A stretch of DNA of 64,000 nucleotides. It comes from Hymenopus coronatus (lineage: Eukaryota > Arthropoda > Insecta > Mantodea > Hymenopodidae). The stretch covers positions 112,092,176 through 112,156,175 of the forward strand of contig CM060897.1 of NCBI GenBank assembly GCA_030762935.1. The letters run 5' to 3'. Shown one piece after another: positions 45,848-57,680 of the stretch (its first letter is position 1; every line of letters begins with the position of its first letter). Below the pieces are notes generated by a model. The model saw nothing but the letters and a program-made list of their open reading frames with translations, made no database searches and had not been told where the DNA came from. Made by a program: the position numbers and the translations under genes.

Positions 45848-46608
45848 AGAATGACCTGAGCCGTTGTAATGTTTGGGAAACATCGCCGAAGCACAATGGC
45901 CGCCACTGCACCTCGAGGTAAAGGAAAGCCCCCTTTTGTCCATAAAATGTGCGGCGAATTTTGCCAGAAAGGCTCCTTCATTCCAAACGCACTGGAACAG
46001 GTTTTGGTAAATGCAGTTTGGTGAAGACAGAGAAGCGGAGGGAACGAATCCGGTTATTATGCAAATAAGACATTAAACTTGGAAACAGTGAACTGCTAAA
46101 CAATTCCATGCAACAGCCCAAACTCCGCATGCACATTGGCAAAGCAACCATTCACCGTCTCGTCGTCTGGACCTTGTGGGGGGGAACAAGGGCGTAAGTC
46201 TCTTTTTGGCAGGTCGGAGGGGAGGGACAGACAGCAGGTGTGTACCACGTGACCACTGCATCGCAATGTGGCTTACCAAGAGATGCAACCGAGGTGCAAG
46301 CTCTCGAAATGAGACTGCATCATGTGACCCAAGAGAAAGAATGTTGTCCATGGACAAAGACTCCTCTTGTCGCTGCTGCTTTCTCACAACTGGCAATCGT
46401 AAAAAACTGAGAACCTCTTGGACAGCTCTGGGCAATGATCCTTAAACGATGGAATGCACAATGATGAAGAATGAATGAACTCGCGACCCAAACCAGTAAA
46501 GCGATGACAATAGGCCAGGATAAAGTCTGAAGAAACACATCAGCCAAAAGGATTGACCAAGTGTAGTTGACACCTCATCCAAGTGGTCCACAAAAAGTTT
46601 CCCTCTAT
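45848..46608. other. GC-richer unassigned island
   Basis: About 760 bp, visibly richer in G+C than its neighbours, with overlapping frames on both strands (120 codons minus at 46073-46435, 89 codons plus at 46176-46445). None shows a family motif I recognise. It could be a unique host segment or an unknown mobile element. Confidence 0.4.
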
Positions 46609-47304
46609 CCTTTTTACTTTCTCCACACTTCATAGTGTATAGAAAGGTATTGTATTGCACAAAAACTTTACCAAGATTTCATCGGAAATACGTGTTTTGA
46701 GATACCCTGAATACTAAAAAATATTTTTTAGAAGAATGTCCTTGTGTGAGTGACTGACTGTATGCATGTGTGTGACTGTCTATAGGAAGCATAGCTCAAA
46801 AACGAAAATTCCGTTAAATACCAAACTTGGCATTAAAGTTAGGTATTTTCCAAGAATGCGGTACGAAGATTTTCAAGAAAATTTTTCTGTCCCCAATTAC
46901 CCTTTACACGGAACATTTTTCGAAAATTTTGATTTTCTCAAAAGTGTCTCTAACTATTTTGATTAAAACACCGTATATTAAAGTTATTTATATTGCAAAT
47001 AAAATGTATAAAATGAAATTTCTAGGAATAGGCTCTGCATACAACTTTATACTAAATGAATTTTACGTAATTACTTAACCGTAAAAGATAGACAAAAAAG
47101 TACTCACAAAAAATATATATCACGTCAAAAAACACAATTTTTTGTTGTGGAGTAACCGTTTCCGAGATATTCCTTGTTATTGGCTTCAATTGAAAAGTAC
47201 CAATACTTTTCTCATACAGTAAGTGTCCGTTTTTCTTTTGTACTACTCCTGGCCATGCAATGAAGCGATTTGCAATGACTAATCACATAGCGATAGCTGT
47301 TAAA
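46609..47304 (+). repeat. R870 unit, left arm of foldback
   Basis: E1 'ttactttctccacacttc' to 'cgatagctgttaaaaaa'. Confidence 0.88.
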
Positions 47305-47697
47305 AAAGGCTATTCCCAGAATATTCAAGATATAATTTTTGTTTGTCATGAAAATGTCTTAAATAAAAATTTAACCACAGTCGTTAGAAACGTTTTTGAT
47401 AAATCAAAATTTTCGAAAAATGTTTCATTTAGAGGGTAGTTGGGGTTGGGAGAATATCTTCAAGTCACATCCTTATAAGATAAGAAACTTAAATACCAAG
47501 TTTGGCGTTTAAAGATTTTTAGCTTTTGAATTAACCTATCTACAGACAGAGAGAACATACACACACAAACTGACATTTTTCTATAATTTTTTTTTATTCA
47601 GGGGGTCTCAAAAGAAGCATTTTAAATGAAATCTGACATTAAATGTTTTGTGTCTTCTTACATACTATGTACATAGTACGTGTAGAGAAAGTAAAAA
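47305..47697 (-). repeat. R870 half, right arm of foldback
   Basis: 'ggctattcccagaatattca' to E1 'cgtgtagagaaagtaaaaac'; E1 ends outward. Confidence 0.88.
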
Positions 47698-47699
47698 CA

Positions 47700-48240
47700 T
47701 CAAGTTTGTTAATGACGAACTTGGTAGTTAATTAAGTTCAGCATCTCCCAAGGTTGTGATATGAAGATTTGCAAGAAACTACCCCATCCCAAATCATTGT
47801 TTATATGGAAATATATTCTTAATTATAATTTTCTCAAGAATGAATCTAACGAATTTGATTGAAGTACTATTTATTAAAGATGTTTGCATGACAAATAAAG
47901 TCTATATATTGAATTTCTGAGAAGAGCTTCTAAATTTATGTTATTTCAGAATGACTTTTACATGACTGATAAATCATATGAGACAGTCAATAACTTATAT
48001 GTAGGTCTCAAAAAATGTAGTTCTCTTTTTAAAATACTCAATTTATGACATAAAACTTTTTTGTGAAGTTAAGTATTACCGAGATATGTGGTTCGAATTT
48101 TTAAATGTTTTAACTTTTCTCAAATGGGAATTTGGCATTTGTATTTCTTTTGTTTTACCCATGGTCATGTAAAGATAATCAATTTCAATGTCAGTCAATT
48201 GGTGACAACTTTTAAAGTATTTTAACTTTTATTCTTTTGC
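47700..48240 (+). repeat. R870 unit lacking E1, left part
   Basis: Starts near the palindrome and is interrupted at 'aacttttaaagtattttaac' by a SINE. Confidence 0.85.
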
Positions 48241-48261
48241 TCTTTTGCATTTCTTGTTCCT

Positions 48262-48493
48262 CTTTCCTTTTTTTTTTTTTTTTTTTTTTTTGGTAATTTA
48301 ACGTCCTTTAACCTTGTAGGTCGTATCGGACGATAAATGAAATCGGTGAAATGATGATCAAAGAGCCCGAGGTCCAAAGAGCTTTAAGTTACTCGACATT
48401 CGTCTTCTCAGGATAAGGAAAACCCTCGGAAAAGCTTAATTCGGATCCATTTGAATGTGTAGCGGACACGCTGCGCCTACACTAGAGAGGCGG
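48262..48493 (-). mobile_element. tRNA-derived SINE family S5 with long poly-T
   Basis: Poly-T 48268-48291 then 'taacgtcctttaaccttgta', 'attcgtcttctcaggataag', matching 40905. The tRNA head is degraded. Flanks 'ttttaaagtattttaac' and 'tttttaaaatatttgaa' resemble a target duplication of about 17 bp. Confidence 0.8.
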
Positions 48494-48692
48494 GATTTTT
48501 AAAATATTTGAATATCGCTTTAACCTTGAGTATTTCCTTATTTTCCTTCTACTTATAAAGAACTAAATAATAAGATAATTGTTGCAAATCTTTATGTTTA
48601 TTAGCATGAATTAAATAGAAGCATAGCTTTTGTAAGAATAGCTTGTTACATAATGGTAGAGAAATTCATGTGAATGAACACATCAGGTTTCA
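48494..48692 (+). repeat. R870 unit, right part with E2
   Basis: 'aaaatatttgaatatcgctt' to 'tgaacacatcaggtttc'. Confidence 0.87.
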
Positions 48693-49102
48693 TAGCTCTA
48701 TGCAGTATTTGTTCCATCCCACAACCGCTTGCATTATGCGTAATGTCTATTGACGATGGAATTAAACATCAGTATTGACGGGACTTTCTAGTAATAATTA
48801 AAACTTCTGTAATACTAATAAATGCTGATTAAATTTTCAGAATATGACAGATATAATAATTTTAAAATATCAAAGTATTTTATACATTATTTTGTAAAAT
48901 ATAAATTTCTACTTTTCAAATAGGTAACAAGTTATAGCACACTTTTAAAGATTAAAATGTAAACTGGGTTATTGAGAATCTTCATATTCATAGCAGACGG
49001 ATAAATCTGTGCATGGGTTAACAAAAAGTGTATATATTTCTGACATTATTATTTTTTCCACATTTCAAGGTAAATAAAATGAATATTTCTAAAATTTTAA
49101 CA
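48693..49102. other. AT-rich interval, nothing recognised
   Basis: No coding motif or shared repeat. Confidence 0.4.
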
Positions 49103-49815
49103 GAAATAATTGACGACTTTCTCTATATGTTCGGCAAACAAATTATTCCTATAAAACCATATTATTTTATCTACATATGCTAATCGAGATAAACATTACT
49201 TATGGTCTTATTACTCGCTTCATTATAAATAGAAGGGAAGTAATGGAATACACTAGGCTTAAGCAATAGTCAAGTCTTTTAAAACTGTCGCTGAGTGATT
49301 CTCGAAATTCGGTTTCTTGAGGTAAAATGAGTGAGGCTTTCTGTTTGAGAAAAGTTTAAGTGCTTCAAAACTGAAACCAATAACAGGGAATATCTCGCAA
49401 ATAGTTAGCTCTATATAAACATTGTGTGTTATAAATTGTGAGTTTTAAAGAAATATTCGTGTTTGTGCAGTAAGCTTTGTTTGTCTCTTACGGTTTGCCA
49501 GTTATGCAAAATTCATTCAGATTGAAGAAGATTTCGCGGACAATTCCTGAGAAATTTAGGATATACAATTTACTTTCAATTAAATTTCTTTTATATACGT
49601 CACTTTAATCGTATTTTAGTGCCTTTGTTTTTATGAAATCGAAAAGTTTAAAAATGTAGCATATAAAGGGTAGTTTGGGCTGAAAGATTATTACAGAAAA
49701 CTTCGTTTCACATCTTTCGAAGACACTGAACTTGAATACCGAGTTTGGTATTTTTAGTTATGCTTTCCACAGACATACACGCATACACACCCACAAATAC
49801 CTCACGCCCTTTTTC
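49103..49815 (-). repeat. R870 unit lacking E1, tandem
   Basis: 'gacgactttctctatatgtt' to 'gccctttttctaaatat', next unit follows directly. Confidence 0.87.
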
Positions 49816-50643
49816 TAAATATCTATTGTGTTCCTATCACATGACTTTCTCTAAATTTCTGTAATAATTAATTTAAAAAAAGGTTATTCTTCCATCTATT
49901 TCGTGCTAATCGAGATAAACATTAAGAGAAATGTTCTAATTACCTAGCTTCTTGTAAGTACAAGGTAAATTAGGCTGAATTGATAGTCATACAGCATCTT
50001 TTAAAAGTTGGTTGCTATATGATTTAAATGCGTTGAAAAACTTCTGTTTGAGAAAACTTTAAGTATATTAAAATTAAAACCAACAAAAAGGAATATCTTG
50101 GAAATGATTACCTCTACAAAAAATGATATATGACAAATTGTGTATTTTTTCCAAGCTCTACATTTTTGCCTACCTCATACGGTTTACGGGTTATGCAAAA
50201 GTCATTCAGAATAAAGAGGGGTTCAGAGGCTGTTGCTAGAAAATTGGAGATATACATTTTGTTTGTTATATAAGTATCTTTATTTAATATTGGCTAATTT
50301 TAATCAAAATCGTTAGAGCGTTTGTTTTAGAAAATCAAAAATTTCTAAACGTTTTCCAGATAAAATGTAGTTTGTGGTGGGAGGAATTTTTTGAAAATCT
50401 TCGTGTCGCAACCTTGGAAGATTCTGAACCTAAATATCCAGTTCCTTCTCCTTTTTGAGTTATCGCTCTCTCACATACACACACACACACACATATGGAC
50501 CTTATATTTAAAAATGCTTTGTTTTATTGAAGGGATCTTAAAACGTATTTCTGGTGACATCTCAGTATGGACTTTTTGTGTAGAATAGATACAGTACCTT
50601 CTCCGCCTACTAAGTACATTATACATGGTAGAGAATGTAAAAG
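49816..50643 (-). repeat. R870 full-length unit, tandem
   Basis: E2 'tctattgtgttcctatcaca' to E1 'catggtagagaatgtaaaag'. Confidence 0.88.
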
Positions 50644-50702
50644 GTACTGAATCTCATATCTCATACTGGCTGCAGCTTGAGCATATGATAGAACAGCTAT
50701 AC

Positions 50703-50703
<1 letters not shown>

Positions 50704-50752
<49 letters not shown>
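50704..50752. repeat. (TA)n microsatellite
   Basis: About 24 TA units in the spacer between two facing R870 E1 ends. Confidence 0.95.
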
Positions 50753-50758
<6 letters not shown>

Positions 50759-50815
50759 GGTTTTGCGATCTCTTCAGCCATCTTCGTGCACATTTATAAG
50801 TGTCTAGTTTTTTAC

Positions 50816-50862
50816 TTTCTCTACACGTACTATGTACATAGTGTATAGAGAAGGTATTTATT
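50816..50862. repeat. R870 E1 terminal hairpin
   Basis: TACTTTCTCTACACGTACTA and TGTACATAGTGTATAGAGAA plus GGTA form an almost complete 44-bp palindrome: about 20 pairs with one mismatch and a two-base bulge, centred on ACTATGTACATAGT. Confidence 0.85.
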
Positions 50863-51670
50863 ACACCCAAAAATTCGATACCGAGATTTCACCTGAAATA
50901 GACGTTTTAGGGTCCTCAGTATCCAAAAAAAAGCATTTTTAGAAAAAGGTCGGTATGTGTGTATGTGTCCGTGTGTCCGTGTGTCCGTGTGTCCGTGTGT
51001 CAGTGTGTCCATGTGTCTGTGAACACGATAACTCAAAAATGAAAATTCGGTAAAATACCAAACTTGGTATATAAGTTTATTATCTTCCAAGGTTGCAACT
51101 CGAAGATTTTGAGTAAAAATCCCCCACTCCAAACAACCCTTTACATAAAAAAATTCGAACATTTTTATTTTCTCAAAAATAGCTCTAATGATTTTGATTA
51201 AAGTACCATATATTAAAAATGACACGACAAATAAAATGTATATCTTGAAATACCTGGGAATAGCCTCTGAAGGCCTCTTTATTCTGGATGCATTTTGATG
51301 GATTTTTGCATAACTAGCAAACCGTAAGAGATAGACAGAAACTTACTACAGAAAACAGTAGATTTGTTATATAGATTCTTTTTTCGTGTAGTTAACCATA
51401 TTTTTAATATTCCTTGTTATTTATTTAAAATGCGGGAATTTGTCAACTCCTGGTAATGCAAAGAAACGGGTTTATCTCGATGGCAACCAGCTTTTAAAAC
51501 ATTTTACCACCGTTTTAGCCTAGTGTATTCCTTTATTTCTCTTCTACTTACAAGAAAGAATTTCTGCTAACGTTTATGTTGATTAGTATGAAGTAGATGG
51601 AAGAATAAGATTCTTAACAATAGTTTGTTCAGAGATGTAGAGAAAGTCATGTTAATTGAGCATATCAGAT
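50816..51670 (+). repeat. R870 full-length unit, best-preserved E1 hairpin
   Basis: E1 reads TTACTTTCTCTACACGTACT then ATGTACATAGTGTATAGAGA. E2 'gtagagaaagtcatgttaat'. Its GT tract has become a (GTGTGTCC)n minisatellite at 50960-51008. Confidence 0.93.
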
Positions 51671-52237
51671 TTTTGTATTGTTGTACAAATTGTAATTTAC
51701 GCTAAAGTTGACAAGTTGTAACACATATGCAGCCTTACAAAACGAACAATTTACAATTGCTAAAATTTCCAGATTTACAAAACGGAAAGAAAGGGTGGGG
51801 GTGGGAGAAATAGCGACCTTAAGCTCTAGAGCATAAAGAAAGAAAAAGTTACCCAGGAAAAGAAGACAAATGTATTATAATTATTACTCTGTTCGTATGA
51901 AGTAAGTATGTTGACTAATAGCATTTAAGAACGCCTTAGATATTAACCAATCACAGTTTGATTACAGGGCAATCATAATATAATAAGAAGTGACATCATC
52001 ATCCGATAATTATAACCCCTTCGTCATTTGTTTCCGGTCGCATGAAATTCCAAACAAAATGGGAGCTTTAGGCTTTCTTCAAATGCTATTTATTTAATTG
52101 ATATGCCTTAAAGGTTATTCTTTTTAATAGTTTCCAATTTTATTCAATTATTATAGCGTTCTATATTTAGATCTACGGTTATACATCATTAATTATTTTT
52201 CGTAGTTGGCTTACCCTCCCCGTATTTTTTTTCTTTT
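51671..52237. other. AT-rich interval, nothing recognised
   Basis: A G-rich patch (51790-51812) only. Confidence 0.4.
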
Positions 52238-52565
52238 TTTTGGACTGTCAAGCGGGTGCCTAGGAGTCAGAAGACTGTCGGGGAGCCAAGGCAGAAATCA
52301 CAGAATGAAGAACCTGGAACGAGTGGACGGTCAATAGCCAGGTATGAGTATGAGAAAGTGGATTATATGAAATGCGAAATGAAATATGAAAGGTGATGAT
52401 GGAGCAATTGGTGAAATGAGTGGCGAGGGAAACTGGAGGACCCGGAGAAAACACAGACGCCGCTTATTTAGAACTACAAATCCCAAACACGGGCGCTTCA
52501 GATCGAACCCGGGCCACCTAAGTGGGAAGAGAATGGTCTAACCACTCGGCTACGGCGGCGCCCAT
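52238..52565 (-). mobile_element. tRNA-derived SINE family S4, long member
   Basis: Minus strand 'ccgtagccgagtggttagac' (A box), GGGTTCGATCTG (B box), 'ttttctccgggtcctccagt', ending in A-rich tail (poly-T 52226-52240). Confidence 0.8.
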
Positions 52566-52714
52566 CACATAATTCAGTATTTGATAATATTACTAAATAC
52601 ACCATAGTATCATGATTTGCTTTTAAACAGTACAAGCAGCATACAGATAAGAACAGAGGCTGGAAGCTGCTTGATTTAGATTTCTAATAAGTGTTTACAG
52701 ATATTTCTAAAAAT

Positions 52715-52990
52715 TTCAAGTGTTACATTTACATAATGTTCTCTACCTGTTCTGAAGCAAATTATCCTTACAAAAGTTTGTTCTTCTCTCTACTTCCTGC
52801 TAATTTAGATAAGCATTAGCAGAGTGGTAAGCGATACTCAAATTTTTAAAAGCTGTCGCTGTGTGGAACAATTGAAATTCCCTTTTCCTTGCATGATCAA
52901 TATAATAAAAGTGAATAACAACTTGGCATTTAAGAAAAATCGAAATGTTAGAAATGTTAAATCCAATAACTATGAAATTCAATTAAATTA
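52715..52990 (-). repeat. R870 unit, E2 part
   Basis: 'acataatgttctctacctgt' to 'caataactatgaaattcaa'; interrupted by a SINE. Confidence 0.85.
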
Positions 52991-53004
52991 ATTTTTTTAT
53001 GGAT

Positions 53005-53250
53005 GCTTTTTAGCTGCTGTAGTTCTCGGTGTTCCATTTTATATTGGGCGTGTCAGACCGCTTCATGTCTCTTCCAAAAACGTAAAAAAAAAAAAAAAAA
53101 ACGTGTTGTAAATCTACAACTTCCCTTCCTAAGGAAGCTATCATAAGTATTGTTAAGCCAGAGAAAAATCCATCGCCTCCGCCGGGTTTGAACCCGAGAC
53201 CTTGAAGGGTCAGGTTAGCATGATACCAGTAGACCATGAGGACGATAACA
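53005..53250 (-). mobile_element. tRNA-derived SINE family S3 nested in R870
   Basis: Minus strand 'cctcatggtctactggtatc', B box GGGTTCAAACCCGGC, 'cttccttaggaagggaagtt', 'tgtagatttacaac', poly-A (poly-T on plus strand shows as A run 53086-53101 reversed). Same body as 61737. Confidence 0.78.
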
Positions 53251-53254
53251 GCAA

Positions 53255-53755
53255 GGAGTATCCTTTACAAAACAATAATAAGACATAAGTAAAGTCTGTG
53301 TTTAACGAGATCTATATTTATTGTGTGGTAAAGTTTTTTTTTTTTTTAACTCTTACGGTTTAATAAACATGCAAAAGTTTTTATTTTATTTGCCATGTAA
53401 ATATCCTTAATATACAACATTTTAATCTAAAACTCCAGTGCCATTTTTGAGAAAATATAAGATTTCAAATAATCCTCCATAAAAGAGTAGTTTGGGATTG
53501 GGGATTTTCCAGAAAATCTTCGTGTCCATTATTGGAAGATACTAATCTTAAATACCAATTTAAGTTCTTAACGAACTTATCGATTTTGGTTATACAGTAC
53601 ACTCACACATGTGTGGGCACGCGCGATCTTATTCTAAATTTTTTCAAGCCTCCTCAAAACATGTATTTCCGGTAAGCTCTTTGTATTGAATTTTTGTGTG
53701 AAATACATCTTCTCTGAGTACTATATACATTGTATTGCGTGCTAGAGAAGGTAAA
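53255..53755 (-). repeat. R870 unit, E1 part
   Basis: 'aaggagtatcctttacaaaa' to E1 'gctagagaaggtaaaatgg'. Confidence 0.86.
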
Positions 53756-54603
53756 ATGGATGCATTGAACATATTTACGCTTACAGATATAATTAAGTAG
53801 TTTCGACACTGTTGGAAAAAGCACGTGGAGGAATGTCGTAATACCGTATCCAAAAAGTATTACCGAAAGAGTGAAAGTCTTTCGCGAAAGAATTGAATTG
53901 ATGAGTTCTAACGTCTATGACACCAGAGCCTTATTACCTGAGTTTGTTGATGAATTTCATAAAGTGAATTACTTTTAATTTGTACATGTTATAATAATAA
54001 TATTTTATTTATATACATTTTACACATGCTAGAGTGATTTGAACATGTGGGCCTAGATATTTATTTCTTGTAATGCATTAGCATTAAAAAAGTTCTGAAT
54101 TATTTCCTATGATAACTGGAACGAAAACAAGGAAAGAAAAAGACCAGAAAAAGAATTGGAAAATGGCAAAGTTCGCATTACCAATCTATTGCCATTCATT
54201 CTTTTCATCTACCTGCAGAACACAGCAGGAATAAACAAAACACAACAAAAGAAGGAACTTCCATACTTCCTCTTTGTCCTCCTTTGGATAACTTCTCCAG
54301 ATTAAGAGGTTTCTGACAAAATGCGCTCGTCCAGAACTAATCCTTGGAAAATATCGTTTAATGGAGGTATTGCATGGAAACAACATAAAATGGCACTATA
54401 CGTGCTGTTTATGTTGAGGAAAACACACACATCGTGATCAGATAATAGACCTGGAAATCCTAATTACAATTTCGCTACACTCAGTAAAGGCATTACCCTT
54501 ACTCTGGAAGGGGTCAATGACACATCTTCAGACAAAAGAAGCTGCTGTATCTATTTAGCAAAGACTGATATTAACGAAGTTAAAAACATAAATCTGAATG
54601 CGA
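53756..54603. other. Interval with unrecognised coding-like fragments
   Basis: Near 53860-53975 a 37-codon plus-strand stretch (RVKVFRERIELMSSNVYDTR then ALLPEFVDEFHKVNYF) ends in a stop and has protein-like composition. Further decayed sequence follows to 54600. It could be an unknown transposase C-terminus or a host exon. I do not recognise it. Confidence 0.25.
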
Positions 54604-54665
54604 CATTTTTACTTTCTCTACTTAGTACATAGTACATAGGAAGAGAAGGTATTGCACCTCTAAAT
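54604..54665 (+). repeat. R870 E1 fragment
   Basis: TTTTTACTTTCTCTACTTAG then 'agagaaggtattgcacc'. Confidence 0.75.
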
Positions 54666-54667
54666 CA

Positions 54668-55523
54668 AATAAAAAAATCTGATGTATACTATTCACATGA
54701 CCTTCTCTACATCTCTGTTACAAATTATTGTAATAAGCTTATTCTTCTATTCACTTCATGCTAATCGACATAAACACTAGCAGAAACGGTCTTATTACTT
54801 AGATCCTTATAATTAGAAGGGAATTAAGTGAATATACTAGGCTAAAAAACAGTCACATGTTTCAAAATATGGTTGCTAGGGGTTGAAATTCGTTTCTTTG
54901 CGTGGCCAGGAGTTGACAAGTTCCCGCATGAGAAAAGAAGTATTTTAAAACTGAAACAAACAGCAGGGAATATCTCAAAAACGTCCAACTTCAGAAAAAT
55001 ATGTACATAAATTGTGTTTTAAGGAGCTCTAAGTTTTTGTGTAGTAAGTTTTTGGCTATCTTTTACGTTTTCTAGTTATAAAACAATCAGAAACATTCAT
55101 CCGGAATAAAGAGGTCTTCAGAGGCTATTCCAGATATTTTAACAAGTTCATTTTATTTGTCATTAAATATCTTAAATGTAAGAGATCTTAATCAAAAGCG
55201 TTAGAGCCATTTTTGAGAAAATCAATATTTTCAAAATTCTTTCCATGTAAAGAGTAGTTGGGGTGGGTGATTTTCTTGAAAATCTTCGTGTCACACCCTT
55301 GGGAGGTACTGAACTTAAATATCAAGTTTATTATTTAACGAACTTATCGTTTTTTAGCTAAGCTGCCCACACACAGTCACACACAGACCTTTTTCTAAAA
55401 AAATTTTTTTTATTCAGGGGGTCCGAAAATATGTATCGAATTATATCTCGGTATCGAATTTTTGGGTGTAATACAATATATTCTCTATACACTATGTACA
55501 TAGTACGTGTAATGAAAGTAAAA
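54668..55523 (-). repeat. R870 full-length unit
   Basis: 856 bp, AAAAATCTGATGTATACT to E1 'cgtgtaatgaaagtaaaaag'. Confidence 0.92.
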
Positions 55524-56275
55524 AGAAGAAGACAATTTTTAGAAAAAGTTCTCTGTGTGTGCTTGTGTTCGTGTGTCTGAGAACACGATAACTCAAAAAC
55601 AATGAGTCGGGTAAATCAAACTGAATTATCAAGTGCAACTTCTTCCAAGGATGCGTGATGAAGATTTTCAAGAAAATCCCCCCACTCCAAAATGCCTTTT
55701 AATTGGAAAAACATTCGAAATATTTTATTTTAAAAAATAACTCCAGCGATTTTAATTAAAACAGGTCTCATATTAAAGATTTTTACACAGCAAATAAAAA
55801 GGTACGCATATCTTTAATTTTCTTGGGAAGAGCCTCTTCATTCTGGATCACTTTTGTATAATTGGTAAACCACAAAAGTTAGAAAACGCTTACTGTAAAA
55901 TTACATCCATTTGGTTAAAAACACTTTTTATTGACTTAACCCTTTCCGAGATATTACTTGTTATTGGTTTCAATTTTAAAATATTTAAACTCTTCTCCAA
56001 CAGCTTTCATCCAATCAATGCATCTCTCATGTTTTACTCGTGGCCATGAACAGTCCAATGACAAACGTATAGCAACAGCTTTTAAAACATTTGAATAGTG
56101 TTTTAACAAAGTGTTTTCCTTTATTACCCTTCTACTTATAAGGAAATAAGTAATAAAACCCTTTCTGTTGATATTTATATCTTAGCATGATCTAGATAAA
56201 AGAATAATTTTTATAAGAATAGTTTTTTGCAGAACAGGTAGAAAAAGTCATGTAAATGGAGTACCTCAGATATTT
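55524..56275 (+). repeat. R870 unit lacking E1, inverted partner
   Basis: Begins 'aatttttagaaaaagttc' directly at the preceding E1 end; ends 'gtacctcagatatttat'. Confidence 0.88.
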
Positions 56276-56399
56276 ATTTTCACTAATATCAATAACCAGC
56301 TTTTATTCAATCAACACACTTTCTTAATTGGATTATGAAACACAATTTTATCATTAAGGATCTTTGAGGGAAGTGTTGAGCAAACAGAAATAAAGGCCT

Positions 56400-56553
56400 A
56401 TCGACGCAATAAATCAAACGTAGTATGTATTTCCTCCAAAAATTCGATATCGAGATTTCATTGGGATTGGAAGTTTTGAAACTCCCTAAAACAAGCAAAT
56501 ATAAACTTTAAGGGAAAAGGGTAATTTTGTGTGTCTGTCCGTCCTATAAGTAC
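56400..56553 (+). repeat. R870 E1-side fragment left of a SINE-like insert
   Basis: 'gtagtatgtatttcctccaa' to 'gtgtgtctgtccgtcc'. Confidence 0.8.
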
Positions 56554-56815
56554 AGTAGCAGCACATTTGTCTCTGGCGCTGGAAACCGGTTTCGATTTCC
56601 GTTACCAGCGAGGATTTTCTTCTCCGCTAGAAAGATTGGGTGTGTGTCCTAAAATCCTAGCCATACCGGGAAAGAGAAAAAGCAACATTACCACAGTCTC
56701 GCCCTGGTCAAAACGCCTAGATCGGGTTCCCATAGTTTCGTCCAGGCAATTGGCCGAACTTCGGGTTGAATATTCGTCATCCTTGTCTAGTTTGTCTTTG
56801 GCAACGAAATATTGA
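56554..56815 (+). mobile_element. SINE-like insert (family S8)
   Basis: GC-richer 260-bp insert within an R870 unit. 'tttgtctctggcgctggaaa' and GGTTTCGATTTCCG resemble a decayed tRNA head and B box. The 94-codon open frame is not a recognisable protein. Confidence 0.5.
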
Positions 56816-56890
56816 TTTAAATACCAATCTTGGTCTTTAAGTTCATATCTTCCAAAGATACAAACTTTTTTTAAATATACATTTTGAGAT
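56816..56890 (+). repeat. R870 fragment right of the insert
   Basis: 'aaataccaatcttggtcttt' (decayed palindrome) to 'caaactttttttaaatat'. Confidence 0.75.
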
Positions 56891-56904
56891 TACTTGAATA
56901 TAAA

Positions 56905-57607
56905 ATCTGGTGTGTTCTGATCATATGATTTTTCTCTACATCTCTGTAACAAATTATTGGTAATCAACTTATTCTTCTCTCTACTTCATGCTAATCGAGA
57001 TAAACATTAGCAGAAACGGTCCTATTACTTAGTTCCTTATAAGTATAAGGGAAATAAGGGAATACACTAGGCTAAACCGACAATATTTTAAAATATGGTT
57101 GCTATGGGGTTGAAAGCAGCTTCTTTGCATGGCCAGGAGTTGACAAGTTCCCATGTGAGAAAAATATGAGTTTCTAAAGCTGAAATCAAAAATAACCAAA
57201 TTCTCAAAACTTATAACTCCTTAAAAACGCATATAACATAAATTGTGTATTTTAACGAGCTCTACATTTTCTGTTAAGTTAGCTTTTGTCTACTCTTACG
57301 GTTCACCAATTGTACAAAATTCCGTAAAATTCATCCAGAATAACGTAGTCTTCAGAGGCTCTCCCAAGAAAATTCAAGATATACCTTTTATTTGTCATGT
57401 AAATATCTTTAATATAAGAGACTTTAATCCAAATCTTAGGGCCATTTTTGAGAAAATTAAAATATTCGATTTTTTTCCATTTAAAGGATAATGGGAGGGG
57501 GATTTTCTGGAAAATGTTCATGTTGCATCTTTGGGAGATTCTGAACTTAAATATCAAGTTTGGCATTTAACAAACTTTCCGTTTTAGAGCTATGCCGCTC
57601 ACAGTCT

Positions 57608-57680
<73 letters not shown>

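Noticed and set aside
3721..57680. Regularly spaced repeats suggesting a CRISPR array
   Set aside because: Units are over 800 bp, occur in both orientations and lie in eukaryotic DNA; there are no short direct repeats with unique spacers.
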